Positions 8,301 to 17,551 are shown, numbered from the stretch's first letter. The stretch is 64,000 nucleotides of DNA from Micromonospora sp. HM5-17 (GCF_003762835.1 NZ_RJWA01000003.1:1-64000), one strand, 5' to 3'. Made by a program: numbers and translations. Notes: a model not told the origin generated them from the letters alone.

Positions 8301-9548
8301 ATGCGCCCCGTCCGGGACACCGTGGCCAAGGTACCGGTGGACATCGACGTAGACCGTGAGCGGATCACGGGGCTGACGAGGGAGTTCCGGCAGCGGTCCC
8401 GGGCCACCGTGAAGGACCGCTGGCACGCCGTCCGCTACAACCTGCTGCTCGCCCTCCAGGCGGCGGTGGCGGCCGGAGCGGCCTGGGTCGGCTCGCACGA
8501 GCTGTTCGGGAACGAGTCGCCGGTCTTCGCACCGATCTCCGCGATCGGTACCATCGCCTCCTCCGTCGGCCAGCGGTTCCGTCGGACCATCGAGCTGATC
8601 TTTGGCGTGGCGGTCGGCATCGGCATCGGCGACTTCCTGGTCTTCCTCGCCGGCAGCGGCCCGTGGCAGCTCGGTCTGATCGTCTTCCTCTCGATCGTGG
8701 TCACCATCTTCCTCGGCGGGGGCCCGGCCGTGGTGACCCAGGCGGCGGCGACCGCGGTGCTGATCGTGGCCCTGGCACCGCAGCAGGCGAACCTCGAGTT
8801 CTCGCGGGTCATCGACGCGCTGATCGGCGGCTTCGCCGGGCTGCTGGTGATCGCCCTGGTCCTTCCGCTGAACCCGCTACGCGTGGTGGACCGGGCCGCC
8901 CGGCCGGCGCTCGACCGGCTCACCGAGGAGCTGACCGAGACGGCGGAGGCGCTCAGGACCCGCGACGCCGCCCGGGCGCAGGCGGCGCTGGACCGGCTGC
9001 GCGAGGTGGAGGAGCACATGCAGAGCTTCGAGGACGCGCTGGAGGGCGGCCGGGAGACCGCCATCCTGTCGCCGGTCCGCTGGCACCGCCGAGGAGCGCT
9101 CAGCCAGTACGTCGAGAGCTCCGAGTACATCGAGCACGCCGTCCACAACAGCGGGACCCTGATCCGGCGTGCGGTGACCGTGCTGGAGGACGACGAACCG
9201 GTGCCGGAGACGATGCCCAACGCCGTGGCGATGCTGGCCGACGCGGTGCGGCTGCTCCGTAAGGACCTGGGGATCGGTGTCGAACCGGAGGCCGCCCGAG
9301 AGCAGGCGCTGCACGCGATCGACCAGGCCGGCCGGGCGTACGACGCGGGGGTGGGTTTCTCGGGCAGCGTGGTGATCGCGCAGGTGCGGACCACCGGCAG
9401 CGACGTGCTCCGGGCCACCGGTATCGAGCGGACCGAGGCGAACCGGCTGGTGCGGCTGGCCGCCGGCGGCCGTGCCGGGGACGCCACCCAGGCCGCCGCC
9501 CAGGCCGCCCGGGAGCAGAGGACGGACCCCCGGGGGCCGAAACGCTGA
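8301..9548 (+). CDS. FUSC/aromatic-acid-exporter-like membrane protein
   Basis: A 415-residue inner-membrane protein of the FUSC superfamily (fusaric acid or aromatic acid exporter-like). A cluster of membrane helices lies at about residues 50-190 (NLLLALQAAVAAGAAWVGS, FGVAVGIGIGDFLVFLAG, LIVFLSIVVTIFLGGGPAV, ALIGGFAGLLVIALVLPL). A long cytoplasmic helical region rich in Arg, Glu and Ala follows. The segment FAPISAIGTIASSVGQRFRRTIELI is typical of this superfamily in actinobacteria. Start: ATG at 8301; the frame is open upstream to 8022 without family-like residues. No membrane-fusion or outer channel partner is adjacent, as expected for a Gram-positive. The transported substrate is unknown. 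Confidence 0.8.
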   Translation: MRPVRDTVAKVPVDIDVDRERITGLTREFRQRSRATVKDRWHAVRYNLLLALQAAVAAGAAWVGSHELFGNESPVFAPISAIGTIASSVGQRFRRTIELIFGVAVGIGIGDFLVFLAGSGPWQLGLIVFLSIVVTIFLGGGPAVVTQAAATAVLIVALAPQQANLEFSRVIDALIGGFAGLLVIALVLPLNPLRVVDRAARPALDRLTEELTETAEALRTRDAARAQAALDRLREVEEHMQSFEDALEGGRETAILSPVRWHRRGALSQYVESSEYIEHAVHNSGTLIRRAVTVLEDDEPVPETMPNAVAMLADAVRLLRKDLGIGVEPEAAREQALHAIDQAGRAYDAGVGFSGSVVIAQVRTTGSDVLRATGIERTEANRLVRLAAGGRAGDATQAAAQAAREQRTDPRGPKR

Positions 9549-9616
9549 CCCGCCGCCGGGCCGTCGCGGACGGGATTCCCGGGCCCGAACCGTCGACCCG
9601 ACCGGCGCCACCACGG

Positions 9617-10933
9617 TCACCCGGACCAGGGCGTCAAGCGGGCGCCGGTGAGCGTGGCCAGGGCGGTCAGCAGACGGTCGACGTGCTGGGCGGTACTCCC
9701 CAGGCCGATGCTGGCCCGGATCGCGGTCGGCGGCAGGTCGTCTCGGCCGGCCCGGGCCGCCGCCTCGGTGAGTAGGCGGCGGGCCAGGGGATGGGCACAG
9801 AAGAGACCGTCGCGTACCCCGATCCGCCACTCCTCGGCGAGCGCGGCGGCGACCTCCGCCGAATCCCGGCCGGCGACCACGAACGAGACGATCCCGACCC
9901 GGGGCCCGTCGGCGGCGAAGGTACGCAGCTCGACCACATCCGGGAGGGCGGCGAGCCCGTCCCGGAGCCGGGCAAGGAGCGCCTGCTCGTGGGCGTACCA
10001 GGCGGCCCGGTCGGAGCGCGTCAGCGCCGAGCAGACCGCTGCCAGGGCGACCGCGCCGAGCAGGTTCGGCGTCCCGGCCTCGTGTCGGGCCGGCCCGGTC
10101 GCCCACCGGACGTCGTGGGTGGCGGCCCCGACCGCCAGGGTGGCCCCGCCGCCGGCCAGGTACGGCGGGGCCGCGTCCAGCCAGTCCGCCCGCCCGGCCA
10201 GCACGCCGGCCCCGAACGGGGCGTACAGCTTGTGTCCGGAGATCGCCACGTAGTCCACGTCCAGGGCGTCGAGGTTGACCTCGGCGTGCGGGGCGAGCTG
10301 TGCGGCGTCGAGCGCGAGCCGCGCGGCGTGCCGGTGCGCCACCGCGGTCAGCTCCGCGACGGGCCAGATCTCCCCGGTGACGTTGCTGGCCCCGGTGACC
10401 GCGACCAGGACCGGCGCTCCGCCGTCGGGGCCACGGCGCAGCTCCCGCAGGGCGGCGTCGAGGGCCCGGACCGCCCCTCCCGGGGAGGTCGGCACCGGTA
10501 GCCGAACCGTGCCGGCCGGCCACGGCAGCAGGTTGGCGTGGTGCTCGCCGGCGAAGGTCACCACCCGGGTGCCCGGGGGCAGGGCCCGGGCCAGCAGGTT
10601 CAGCGCGTCGGTGGTGTTGCGGGTGAAGACGACGTGGTCGTCCGGGCGTACGCCGAGGAAGTCGCCGACCTCCGCCCGGGCCCGCTCGTAGGCGAGGGTG
10701 CTCCGCCGGGACAGCGCCCCGGCGCCGCGGTGCACGCTGCCGTACCAGGGCAGGAGCTCGGCCACCGCGTCGGCCGCGACCCGCGCGCACGGCGCGGTGG
10801 CGGCGTAGTCGAGGTTGATCTCCCCCGGTACGCCGAGCACGTCGAGCGGCCTGCCGGCCACCGACGCGTCGGTGCCGTGCGGGGACGTGTCACCGCGGGA
10901 GACGCGGACGACGGGGGCGAGGGTGGTGTGCAT
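9617..10933 (-). CDS. Class V aminotransferase / cysteine desulfurase-like enzyme under SAM control
   Basis: A 438-residue PLP enzyme of fold type I, class V. The PLP lysine is Lys235 in ISGHKLYAPFGAG, preceded by the DAAQLAPHAEVNLDALDVDY strand. The N-terminal EINLDYAATAPCARVAADAV is the usual substrate-binding start. A Cys near the end (DGLFCAHPLARRLL) lies where group II desulfurases may carry a catalytic loop residue, but activity cannot be assigned. Start: ATG at 10933 with GGAGGT 7 bases upstream. The key context is the SAM-IV riboswitch in the 5' leader, which ties the gene to methionine, cysteine and SAM economy and argues for sulfur release or transfer over a general transaminase. 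It is convergent with the FUSC gene; no partner in an operon. Confidence 0.85.
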   Translation of the reverse strand: MHTTLAPVVRVSRGDTSPHGTDASVAGRPLDVLGVPGEINLDYAATAPCARVAADAVAELLPWYGSVHRGAGALSRRSTLAYERARAEVGDFLGVRPDDHVVFTRNTTDALNLLARALPPGTRVVTFAGEHHANLLPWPAGTVRLPVPTSPGGAVRALDAALRELRRGPDGGAPVLVAVTGASNVTGEIWPVAELTAVAHRHAARLALDAAQLAPHAEVNLDALDVDYVAISGHKLYAPFGAGVLAGRADWLDAAPPYLAGGGATLAVGAATHDVRWATGPARHEAGTPNLLGAVALAAVCSALTRSDRAAWYAHEQALLARLRDGLAALPDVVELRTFAADGPRVGIVSFVVAGRDSAEVAAALAEEWRIGVRDGLFCAHPLARRLLTEAAARAGRDDLPPTAIRASIGLGSTAQHVDRLLTALATLTGARLTPWSG

Positions 10934-10972
10934 CGACGTACCTCCGGCAGTCCAGGGACCCCGGAGCGGGAT

Positions 10973-11103
10973 GGATCGGGGCCCGCGCTTGCCCGACGCG
11001 TGTCGCGACCGGACCTGGTCATCACCCGGGGCACCCCACCGCGAACCTCGACGAGGGTTGCCGGCCAGCAAGCCGGGGCTTGTCGCTGGCGCTCGTGACC
11101 TGT
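10973..11103 (-). ncRNA. SAM-IV riboswitch
   Basis: Reading the minus strand from about 11100, the leader shows the conserved blocks of the actinobacterial SAM-IV class. In order these are GGTCACGAGCGCCAGCG, AAGCCCCGGCTTGCTGGCC, the SAM-family core GGCAACCCTC, then GGTGGGGTGCCCCGGGTGA, GACCAGGTCC and a closing GCGCGGGCCCC. P1/P2-like arms and a pseudoknot-type GGGGTGCCCC hairpin are visible by eye. It lies 40-170 bases before the aminotransferase start, so SAM binding should lower that gene's expression. The assignment rests on recalled consensus; covariance scoring was not possible. Confidence 0.82.
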
Positions 11104-11169
11104 CGGTGAGCATAGCGGGACCGAATCCGGTCCGACCAGGTGCCCGCCGATGTGACTACGCTGACCCAC

Positions 11170-12627
11170 ATGCCCGACACTCCGCCGCCCGGTGCGCCGG
11201 CGCCCCATCCGTCGCCATCGGTCCCGCCGGCGCCCCCCGGCGGCCTGCCGGTGGTCAGGGTCCCGCCGCCCCGGTCCGGGCTGGGCTGGCGGCGCATCCT
11301 CGTCCTCGTCGGGGTGATCCTGCTCATCGCCGGGTGCGCGGTGCTGATGCTGGTCACCCTCGGCGAACGGCTCGGCCTCACGGCGCTGGTCGTCGGGGTG
11401 GTCGCGGCGATTCTGCCGGTCCCGGTGCTGGTCGCCTGCTTCCTCTGGCTCGACCGGTACGAGCCGGAGCCGATCAAGTACCTCGTCTTCTGCTTCAGCT
11501 GGGGCGCGGCGGTGTCGACGTACGCCTCGCTGAACGTCAACACCCTGGCGTCGAGGGTGTTCGAGTCGGCCGGCCTCTCGGACTCGCTGGTCGCGGTCCT
11601 GGTCGCGCCCTTCATCGAGGAGCTGACGAAGGCGCTGGGGCCGATCCTGCTGCTGCTCTTCCGGCGCCGTGAGTGGTCCGGCATCACCGACGGGATCGTC
11701 TACTGTGGCATGTCCGCCATCGGCTTCGCCATGGTCGAGAACATCCTGTACCTCGGCGGGCTCGGGTACGCGGAGGGCGCCAGCGAGTACGGTCCCGCGA
11801 CCGGCACGATGAACGTCATCGCCATCTTCATCACCCGGGTGCTGATCAGCGGTTTCGCCCACCCGCTCTTCACCTCGATGACCGGGGTGGGGCTCGGGAT
11901 CGCGGCGCGGTCGGCCGACCGGGTGGTCCGGATCGCCGCCCCCCTGGCGGGCCTGCTGCTGGCGATGATCCTGCACGGCACCTGGAACCTCGCCCCGACC
12001 CTGGTCCAGCAGACCGGGCAGCCGCTGATCCTGCTCTACAGCTACATCAGCCTCATGGTGCCGATCTTCCTCGGCATGGTCGGGCTGGCGATCTGGCTAC
12101 GGGGCTGGGAGGGCCGGCTCACCGAGCGGCGTCTGCCCGACTACGTCCGCGCGGGCTGGCTGACCCCGCCCGAGGTCGCCGCGCTGAGCAGTCTCGGGCG
12201 CCGGCACGCCGCCCGGCAGTGGGCGCGCCGGATCGCCGGTGTCGAGGGCCTGCGGGCGATGCGGAGCTTCCAACACACCGCGACCCGGCTCGCGCTGCTC
12301 CGCGACGGGCTGGTCCGGGGTCTGGACGCCAAGCCCGCCCAGCTGGCCCGCTCCGTGGCCGAGGAGCGGCAGTTGCTCGACGCGATGATGGCCGCCCGGC
12401 AGGTCTTCGTGGGGCGGGACCCGCAGGTGCCGGTCGGGGTCTGGGACGGCACGCGGTACCACCTGACCTTCCCGGACGGGACGCGTCGGGCGGTGGCGGC
12501 GCCGAGCGAGCCGGTGGTGCCGATCCCGGTGGTCCTGACGCCCCCGGCGCCGGTGTCCGGCTGGGTCGGCGGATACGCCCCCGCCGGACCGTACGGGACC
12601 GGGGGTCCGCCGCCGCGCCGGTGGTAG
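11170..12627 (+). CDS. PrsW-family intramembrane metalloprotease
   Basis: A 485-residue polytopic membrane protein. A Pro-rich cytoplasmic head is followed by about eight membrane helices, then a cytoplasmic helical tail of some 150 residues. Catalytic signatures of the PrsW/CAAX-like (M82) group are present: Glu150-Glu151 in FIEELTK, Glu190 in AMVENILYLGG, a His in GFAHPLF, and His269 in LHGTWNL. In Bacillus PrsW cleaves an anti-sigma factor; here the substrate is unknown and no anti-sigma gene is adjacent. Start: ATG at 11170 (MPDTPPPGAP). No ribosome site is obvious, so the mRNA may be leaderless. It is divergent from the SAM-regulated gene and convergent with the GroES-like gene. Confidence 0.85.
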   Translation: MPDTPPPGAPAPHPSPSVPPAPPGGLPVVRVPPPRSGLGWRRILVLVGVILLIAGCAVLMLVTLGERLGLTALVVGVVAAILPVPVLVACFLWLDRYEPEPIKYLVFCFSWGAAVSTYASLNVNTLASRVFESAGLSDSLVAVLVAPFIEELTKALGPILLLLFRRREWSGITDGIVYCGMSAIGFAMVENILYLGGLGYAEGASEYGPATGTMNVIAIFITRVLISGFAHPLFTSMTGVGLGIAARSADRVVRIAAPLAGLLLAMILHGTWNLAPTLVQQTGQPLILLYSYISLMVPIFLGMVGLAIWLRGWEGRLTERRLPDYVRAGWLTPPEVAALSSLGRRHAARQWARRIAGVEGLRAMRSFQHTATRLALLRDGLVRGLDAKPAQLARSVAEERQLLDAMMAARQVFVGRDPQVPVGVWDGTRYHLTFPDGTRRAVAAPSEPVVPIPVVLTPPAPVSGWVGGYAPAGPYGTGGPPPRRW

Positions 12628-12753
12628 CGGCCGCGCGGCGGTCTTCGGCGCGGTCGTCGCACCGGGGCCGGCGGCGGGTTCGGAGCGCCCCGCGCCGGCG
12701 GCGGGGCAGGGGCCGAGCGGCCGTCCGGGCACGCCGGCGGTGGGGTTGGTGGG

Positions 12754-13092
12754 TCAGAGGTAGAGCCCGGTCGAGTCGTTCTCAACCCGGCGGGCGGCCA
12801 CCGCGTGTACGTCGCGTTCGCGCAGCAGGACGTACTCCCGGCCGTGCAGCTCGACCTCGGCGCGGTCGTCCGGGTCGAAGAGCACCCGGTCACCGGAGAC
12901 GATGGATCGTACGTTCGGACCGACGCCCACCGCCGTCGCCCACGCTAGGCGCCGCCCCATCGAGGCGGTGGCCGGGATGACGATGCCAGCGGTCGAGCGC
13001 CGCTCGCCCTCTTTGCCGTCCGCCCGCACCAGCACCCGGTCGTGCAGCAGGCGGATGGGCAGCCCGTTCTCGTTGTTTTCCTCGGCGGTCAC
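12754..13092 (-). CDS. GroES-like (Cpn10) chaperonin-fold protein
   Basis: A 112-residue protein with the Cpn10 beta-barrel pattern: PIRLLHDRVLVRADG at the start, TAGIVIPATA, a VSGDRVLFDPDDRAEVELHG block and the terminal REYVLLRERDVHAV. The mobile-loop region is present but divergent (ERRSTAGIVIP). It is stand-alone, with no groEL next to it, so it is unlikely to be the main GroES, which in actinobacteria is usually beside a groEL. The start is GTG at 13092 (CAC on the plus strand). It may be a dedicated co-chaperonin or a structural relative with another role. It diverges from the AI-2E-type permease gene 110 bases away. Confidence 0.8.
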   Translation of the reverse strand: MTAEENNENGLPIRLLHDRVLVRADGKEGERRSTAGIVIPATASMGRRLAWATAVGVGPNVRSIVSGDRVLFDPDDRAEVELHGREYVLLRERDVHAVAARRVENDSTGLYL

Positions 13093-13202
13093 GTCGGAAA
13101 ACGGTACCCTGCCCCGCCGCTTCCCGGGCCGGTGGCCGGGGCCGGGGCCCCGTCGCGCGCCGGGCCGGGCTGTGTCGGCCCGGCTACGGTAGGAGGACCG
13201 AT

Positions 13203-14489
13203 GTGCTCAGCCGGGAGGTGAGCTTGCGCCGCTTCGAGCAGCTCCGTGCGAGGATCCGTCGCGCCTACGCGTCCGGCCGGGCGAGTGGCCCGCCCCGCCA
13301 CGGCCCACCGAGAGCCGGCGAGCCGGGCGGCCCGGTGGAGGCTTCGCCGCCGCCGGTCGAGGAGAGTGCCCCGATCGTCCACCCGTCGACGTCGAGCCGG
13401 GACGACGCCGACGTCCCACACGTGCTGCGGATAGCCGCCGCCTGGTCGTGGCGACTGATCGTCGTCGGTCTCGTCGCCTGGGCCCTGCTGAAAGTGATCG
13501 AGACGCTGAAGATCGTCATCATCCCGCTGGTCATCGCCCTGCTCCTCTCGGCCCTGTTGGCCCCGGCGGTCGGTTGGCTGCTCCGGGCACGGTTCCCCCG
13601 GTCGCTGGCGACCGCCGTGGTGCTGGTCGGCGGCCTCGCGGCGGTGGTCGGCACCCTCACCCTCGTGGTGAACGAGTTCATCCGGGGAGTACCAGACCTG
13701 AGCCGCAACGCCACCGACGGCATCCGGCAGATCCAGGACTGGCTCCAGACCGGGCCGCTGCACGTGTCGGACCGGCAGCTCGACTCCTACATCGCGCAGG
13801 GCGAGCGGTGGATCAACGAGAACACCAAGGCGCTGACCAGCGGTGCGGTCTCCACCGCGGCCACCGTCGCCGAACTGCTCACCGGCACGTTGCTGGTGCT
13901 CTTCGCCACGTTCTTCTTCCTCCGTGACGGCGGCAAGATCTGGCGTTTCCTCGTCCGGCTGCTGCCGGTGGCCGCCCGCTGGCGGGTCGACGACGCGGGC
14001 AGAGCCGCCTGGGCGACGCTGGTCGCGTACGTCCGGGCGACCGTGCTGGTGGCGTTCATCGACGCGGTCGGAATCGGCGTCTTCCTGGTGATCTTCGATA
14101 TACCGTTCGCGTTTCCGCTGGCCGCGCTGGTCTTCCTCGGCGCCTTCATCCCGATCGTCGGCGCCACGCTCTCCGGGACGGTGGCGGTGCTGGTCGCGCT
14201 GGTCGACAGCGGCTGGGTCACCGCACTGATCATCCTTGGCGTGGTGATCGGGGTGCAGCAGGTCGAGGGCCACATCCTGCAGCCGTTGATCATGGGTCGG
14301 GCGGTGGCGATCCACCCCCTCGCGGTGATCGTCGCCATCGCCGCCGGCGTCGTCCTCGCCGGGATCGTCGGTGCCCTGGTCGCGGTGCCACTGGTCGCCG
14401 TCCTCAACACCGCGGTACGCCGGCTGGCGCACCGCCGCCCGCCCGAGGTCCCGCCGGACGCCGTGGTGGTGGCGCCGCCCAGCCCCTGA
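13203..14489 (+). CDS. AI-2E/PerM-family membrane transporter
   Basis: A 428-residue permease of the AI-2E (UPF0118/PerM) family. The N-terminal 70 residues are basic, then Pro-rich. Membrane helices start at about residue 80 (LIVVGLVAWALLKVIETLK), with the family core LVIFDIPFAFPLAALVFLG, AFIPIVGATLSGTVAVLV and QQVEGHILQPLIMGRAVAIH. The QxxEGxxLxPxIMG motif is diagnostic. The substrate is uncertain; members export AI-2, ions or unknown solutes. Start: GTG at 13203. A TACGGT -10 box lies at 13185-13190 and AGGAGG follows it, so transcription probably begins only a few bases before the start codon. An ATG at 13201 in another frame stops after six codons. Confidence 0.87.
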   Translation: MLSREVSLRRFEQLRARIRRAYASGRASGPPRHGPPRAGEPGGPVEASPPPVEESAPIVHPSTSSRDDADVPHVLRIAAAWSWRLIVVGLVAWALLKVIETLKIVIIPLVIALLLSALLAPAVGWLLRARFPRSLATAVVLVGGLAAVVGTLTLVVNEFIRGVPDLSRNATDGIRQIQDWLQTGPLHVSDRQLDSYIAQGERWINENTKALTSGAVSTAATVAELLTGTLLVLFATFFFLRDGGKIWRFLVRLLPVAARWRVDDAGRAAWATLVAYVRATVLVAFIDAVGIGVFLVIFDIPFAFPLAALVFLGAFIPIVGATLSGTVAVLVALVDSGWVTALIILGVVIGVQQVEGHILQPLIMGRAVAIHPLAVIVAIAAGVVLAGIVGALVAVPLVAVLNTAVRRLAHRRPPEVPPDAVVVAPPSP

Positions 14490-14655
14490 CCCGCCGCCCC
14501 CACACCGCCCGCTCCGCCGGCCGGCCTCTCCGGACACCGCCACCGCCCACGGGCCGCCCGCTCCGCCCGGGCGGTGCCGTCCGGCCGCGGGTGCGGGCCG
14601 GCCACGAGCCGTTCCCAGGGAGGTTGCCCGGCACCTTCCACCGCGGCACCCCGGC

Positions 14656-16839
14656 TCAGCTGCGCGCGAGCCGTTCCAGCGCCCCCCGGACCACCTCGGG
14701 TCGCGTCGTGTACCAGAACGGCGGCAGGGAACGCCGGAGGAACGGGCCGTAGCTCCGTGCGGTCTCCAGCCGGGAGTCGAGCACCGCCACCACGCCCCGG
14801 TCGTGCACCGAGCGGATCAACCGGCCCACGCCCTGAGCCAGCCGGACCGCCGCGATCGGCACGCTCACCGAGGCGAAGCCGGAGCCGCCGGCCGCGTCTA
14901 CCGCCGCCGCCCGCGCGGCGGCCAGCGGCTCGTCGGGGCGGGGGAACGGCAGCCGATCGATCACCACCAGTTGGCAGGCGTCGCCCGGCACGTCCACCCC
15001 CTGCCAGAGCGACATCACGCCGAAGAGGCAGCTCGCCCGATCCTCCCGGAACTTCCGGACCAGCAGCGGCAGCGCCTCCTCGCCCTGGAGCAGGATCGGG
15101 AGGTTCGTCCGGGCCCGCAACAGCTCCGCGGCCTGGAGCGCGGCCCGCCGGGAGGAGAACAACCCGAGGGTACGCCCGCCGAGCGCCGTCACCAGCGCGA
15201 GCAGCTCCTCGCCCGCGGCGGCGGGCAGGCCCGAGGCGCTGGGTCGGGGCAGATGCGCGGCGACGTAGAGGATCCCCTGGCGGGAGTAGTCGAACGGCGA
15301 CCCGACGTCGAGGGAACGCCAGGCCGGCCCGGACTCCGCCGGCCCCGGTAAGTCCGGTTCGGCCGCGCCGGAACCCTCGGACCCGCGCGTCCCGGCGCGT
15401 CCCGGGCCGCGGCTCTGCTCCGCCACCGCGGCCGACATCGGCGACGGAGCCGGCTGGGCGGCCGGCACCTCCAGGCCGAGCGCCCGGGCCACCGTGTCGA
15501 ACCGGCCGCCAAGGGCGAGGGTGGCGGAGGTGGCGACGACGATCCGCTCGTCGTACAGGTGCTCGGCGAGCGTGCCCGCGACGGAGAGTGGAGCGACGAC
15601 CAACGCCCGCCGGCCGGCGGCGCCGCCCTCCGGCTTCTCCACCCAGGCGACGTCGTGGTCGGCCTCCTCCAACAGCCGCTGGGCGGTCTTGGACAGCTCG
15701 TCGAGCACCGCCTTGGCCTGCTGTTTGCGGACCGGGTCGGGATCGTCGGCCTTCACCTCGCCGATCCTGTCGAGTGCGGCCCGGGTGGCGGCGTCGAGCA
15801 GGGTGCAGGCCTCACGTAGCGAGGCCGGAAGCCCGGCGGTGATCCGCCCGGCCGGGGTCTCGGTCAGCCCGACCGCCAACGCGTCGCCGGCGGCGACCAG
15901 CGCCTCGGCCAGCTCCGGGGCGATCAGCCGCCGGGCACGCCGGGCCGCCCGGTCGATCAGCTCCGGAACCAGTTCGGCCTGTGCCGCCGCGGAGACCCGG
16001 TCGGCCAGCTCGTGTGCCTCGTCGACGATCAGTAGCTTGTGCGGCGGCACGATGTGCCGGCCGGCGAGCATGTCGACGGCGAGCAGGCTGTGGTTGGTCA
16101 CCACCACGTCCACCTCGCGGGCCCGGGCCCGGGACGCCTCGGCGAAGCACTCGGCCCCGTACGGGCAGCGGGCCCCGCCGACGCACTCCCGGGCCGGCAT
16201 CGAGACCAGCCGCCAGACCTGGTCGTCGACCCCGGGGTCGAGTTCGTCCCGGTCGCCGGTCTCGGTCTCCATTGCCCAGTCCCGGAGGCGTTGGATCTGC
16301 CGGCCCAACCGGCCGGCCTCGCCGAGCCATCTGGTACCGCCACTGCCCGTCGTCGGGACGTCGAAGAGCGCATCCTCTGGCTCGTCCTCTGTGGAGTTCT
16401 CCAACCGGGCCAGACACACGTAGTGGTGGCGGCCCTTGAGCACGGCGAACGTCGGCCGGCGCCCGAGCACCGGGGCGACCGCGTCGGCGAGCCGCGGCAG
16501 GTCGTGGTCGACCAGCTGGGACTGGAGCGCGAGCGTCGCGGTGGAGACCACCACCGGACCGTCGACGGTCAACGCCGGGGCGAGGTAGGCCAGGGACTTG
16601 CCGGTGCCGGTGCCGGCCTGCACCAGCAGGTGCTCACCGGAGGCGATGCACCGCTCGATCTCGGCGGCCATCCGCTGTTGCCCGGGCCGGGCCACCCCGC
16701 CCGGTACGGCGCCGACCGCCGCGGCGAGCAGGTCGAGGGCGCCGGGTCGGTCATCCTGCCGGCGCACGCCGGCCCCTCCGGTCGGGCTGGCGGGGCTGGC
16801 GTCGGTCGCGGAGGTGGCGTCGGTCGCGGGCGCGGTCAC
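14656..16839 (-). CDS. DinG/XPD-type ATP-dependent DNA helicase
   Basis: A 727-residue superfamily 2 helicase of the iron-sulfur XPD/DinG group, which unwinds DNA 5' to 3' in repair and conflict resolution. Walker A is QAGTGTGKSLAYLAPAL and the Walker B/DEAH box is LLIVDEAHELADR. An Fe-S cluster site is formed by Cys in HHYVCLARLEN and three Cys in ECVGGARCPYGAECF. Motif VI is RLAQGVGRLIRSVHDRG, and LFGVMSLWQGVDVPGD is the motif V region. Start: I use the GTG at 16839 (VTAPATDATSATDAS). The frame is open to 16992, but that would overlap the promoter of the divergent gene and add low-complexity residues. It is convergent with the AI-2E permease gene, with no operon partner. Confidence 0.9.
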   Translation of the reverse strand: MTAPATDATSATDASPASPTGGAGVRRQDDRPGALDLLAAAVGAVPGGVARPGQQRMAAEIERCIASGEHLLVQAGTGTGKSLAYLAPALTVDGPVVVSTATLALQSQLVDHDLPRLADAVAPVLGRRPTFAVLKGRHHYVCLARLENSTEDEPEDALFDVPTTGSGGTRWLGEAGRLGRQIQRLRDWAMETETGDRDELDPGVDDQVWRLVSMPARECVGGARCPYGAECFAEASRARAREVDVVVTNHSLLAVDMLAGRHIVPPHKLLIVDEAHELADRVSAAAQAELVPELIDRAARRARRLIAPELAEALVAAGDALAVGLTETPAGRITAGLPASLREACTLLDAATRAALDRIGEVKADDPDPVRKQQAKAVLDELSKTAQRLLEEADHDVAWVEKPEGGAAGRRALVVAPLSVAGTLAEHLYDERIVVATSATLALGGRFDTVARALGLEVPAAQPAPSPMSAAVAEQSRGPGRAGTRGSEGSGAAEPDLPGPAESGPAWRSLDVGSPFDYSRQGILYVAAHLPRPSASGLPAAAGEELLALVTALGGRTLGLFSSRRAALQAAELLRARTNLPILLQGEEALPLLVRKFREDRASCLFGVMSLWQGVDVPGDACQLVVIDRLPFPRPDEPLAAARAAAVDAAGGSGFASVSVPIAAVRLAQGVGRLIRSVHDRGVVAVLDSRLETARSYGPFLRRSLPPFWYTTRPEVVRGALERLARS

Positions 16840-16996
16840 GGTGCGACCGTACCCGCCCGTCCCGACACCCGGGTGCCCGTGCGCCTCGGCGGGTCCGGTT
16901 GTTCGCCCGGCCGGGTGGTCCGCCGGGTCGCCGGCCGTTGTCCGACCGGACGCCTGTTGGATGCTTCGTACACGGCGGGTAGTGGGAGACATCCGC

Positions 16997-17002
16997 TAGG
17001 GT
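16997..17002 (+). promoter_or_regulatory. -10 box TAGGGT for a leaderless DUF402 mRNA
   Basis: TAGGGT (TANNNT type) ends 6 bases before the ATG at 17009, so the transcription start falls on the start codon. No good -35 hexamer is visible. Confidence 0.5.
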
Positions 17003-17008
17003 GCGGAC

Positions 17009-17512
17009 ATGTCGAGCGACGTGGTCCGGGTCGTCTACCGGAAGTACGACGGCACCCCGCACCGGGACTATCCCGCCCGGAGGCTGGCAGAGGACGACCT
17101 CGGTGTCTGGCTCGGCGTGACCGCCGGGACCCACTCCATCTACCACGGCCGGCCGTCGGTGGAACAGATCCCGTTCGTGTTGTTCGTACCGCACGACGCG
17201 TGGTGGACGACGATGTTCAACCCGCCGCCGCGGACCAGCGAGGTCTACTGTGACATCGCCAGCCCGGCCCGCTGGGACGGTGCGACGGTTTACCTGATCG
17301 ATCTCGACCTGGACGTGGTACGCCGCCGCGGCACCGAGCTGGTCGAGCTCCGGGACGAGGACGAGTTCGCCGAGCACCGGGTCCGGTTCGGCTACCCGGA
17401 CGAGTGGGTGACGGAGGCCCGGGCGGCGGCGGAGTGGCTGTTCGGGGCGCTCGGCGACGGCACCGAGCCGTTCGCGTCGGCATACCGGAAGTGGCTGGCC
17501 CTGGTGGTGTGA
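17009..17512 (+). CDS. DUF402-domain protein, possible nucleotide phosphatase
   Basis: A 167-residue cytoplasmic protein of the DUF402 family. Some family members hydrolyse nucleoside di- or triphosphates in a metal-dependent way. Family features: an early RKYDG, TPHRDYPARRL, then the beta-rich core FNPPPRTSEVYCDIASPARWDG, with acidic metal-ligand candidates in YLIDLDLDVVRRRG and LRDEDEFAEHRVRFGYP. Start: ATG at 17009, directly behind a -10 box, giving a leaderless message. It is alone between the divergent helicase gene and the convergent sigma factor gene. The enzymatic role is by family analogy only. Confidence 0.8.
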   Translation: MSSDVVRVVYRKYDGTPHRDYPARRLAEDDLGVWLGVTAGTHSIYHGRPSVEQIPFVLFVPHDAWWTTMFNPPPRTSEVYCDIASPARWDGATVYLIDLDLDVVRRRGTELVELRDEDEFAEHRVRFGYPDEWVTEARAAAEWLFGALGDGTEPFASAYRKWLALVV

Positions 17513-17551
17513 GCCGACGGTCCCGGCCGCCGGCTCGCCATCCGCCCGGGG

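Noticed and set aside
9617-10933. Assignment as the Suf/Isc cysteine desulfurase
   Set aside because: No sufBCD, iscU or other Fe-S assembly genes are adjacent, and the SAM-IV riboswitch points to amino acid sulfur metabolism instead.
13201-13221. ATG at 13201 as the start of the AI-2E-type transporter
   Set aside because: It is out of frame and stops after six codons; the GTG at 13203 is in frame.
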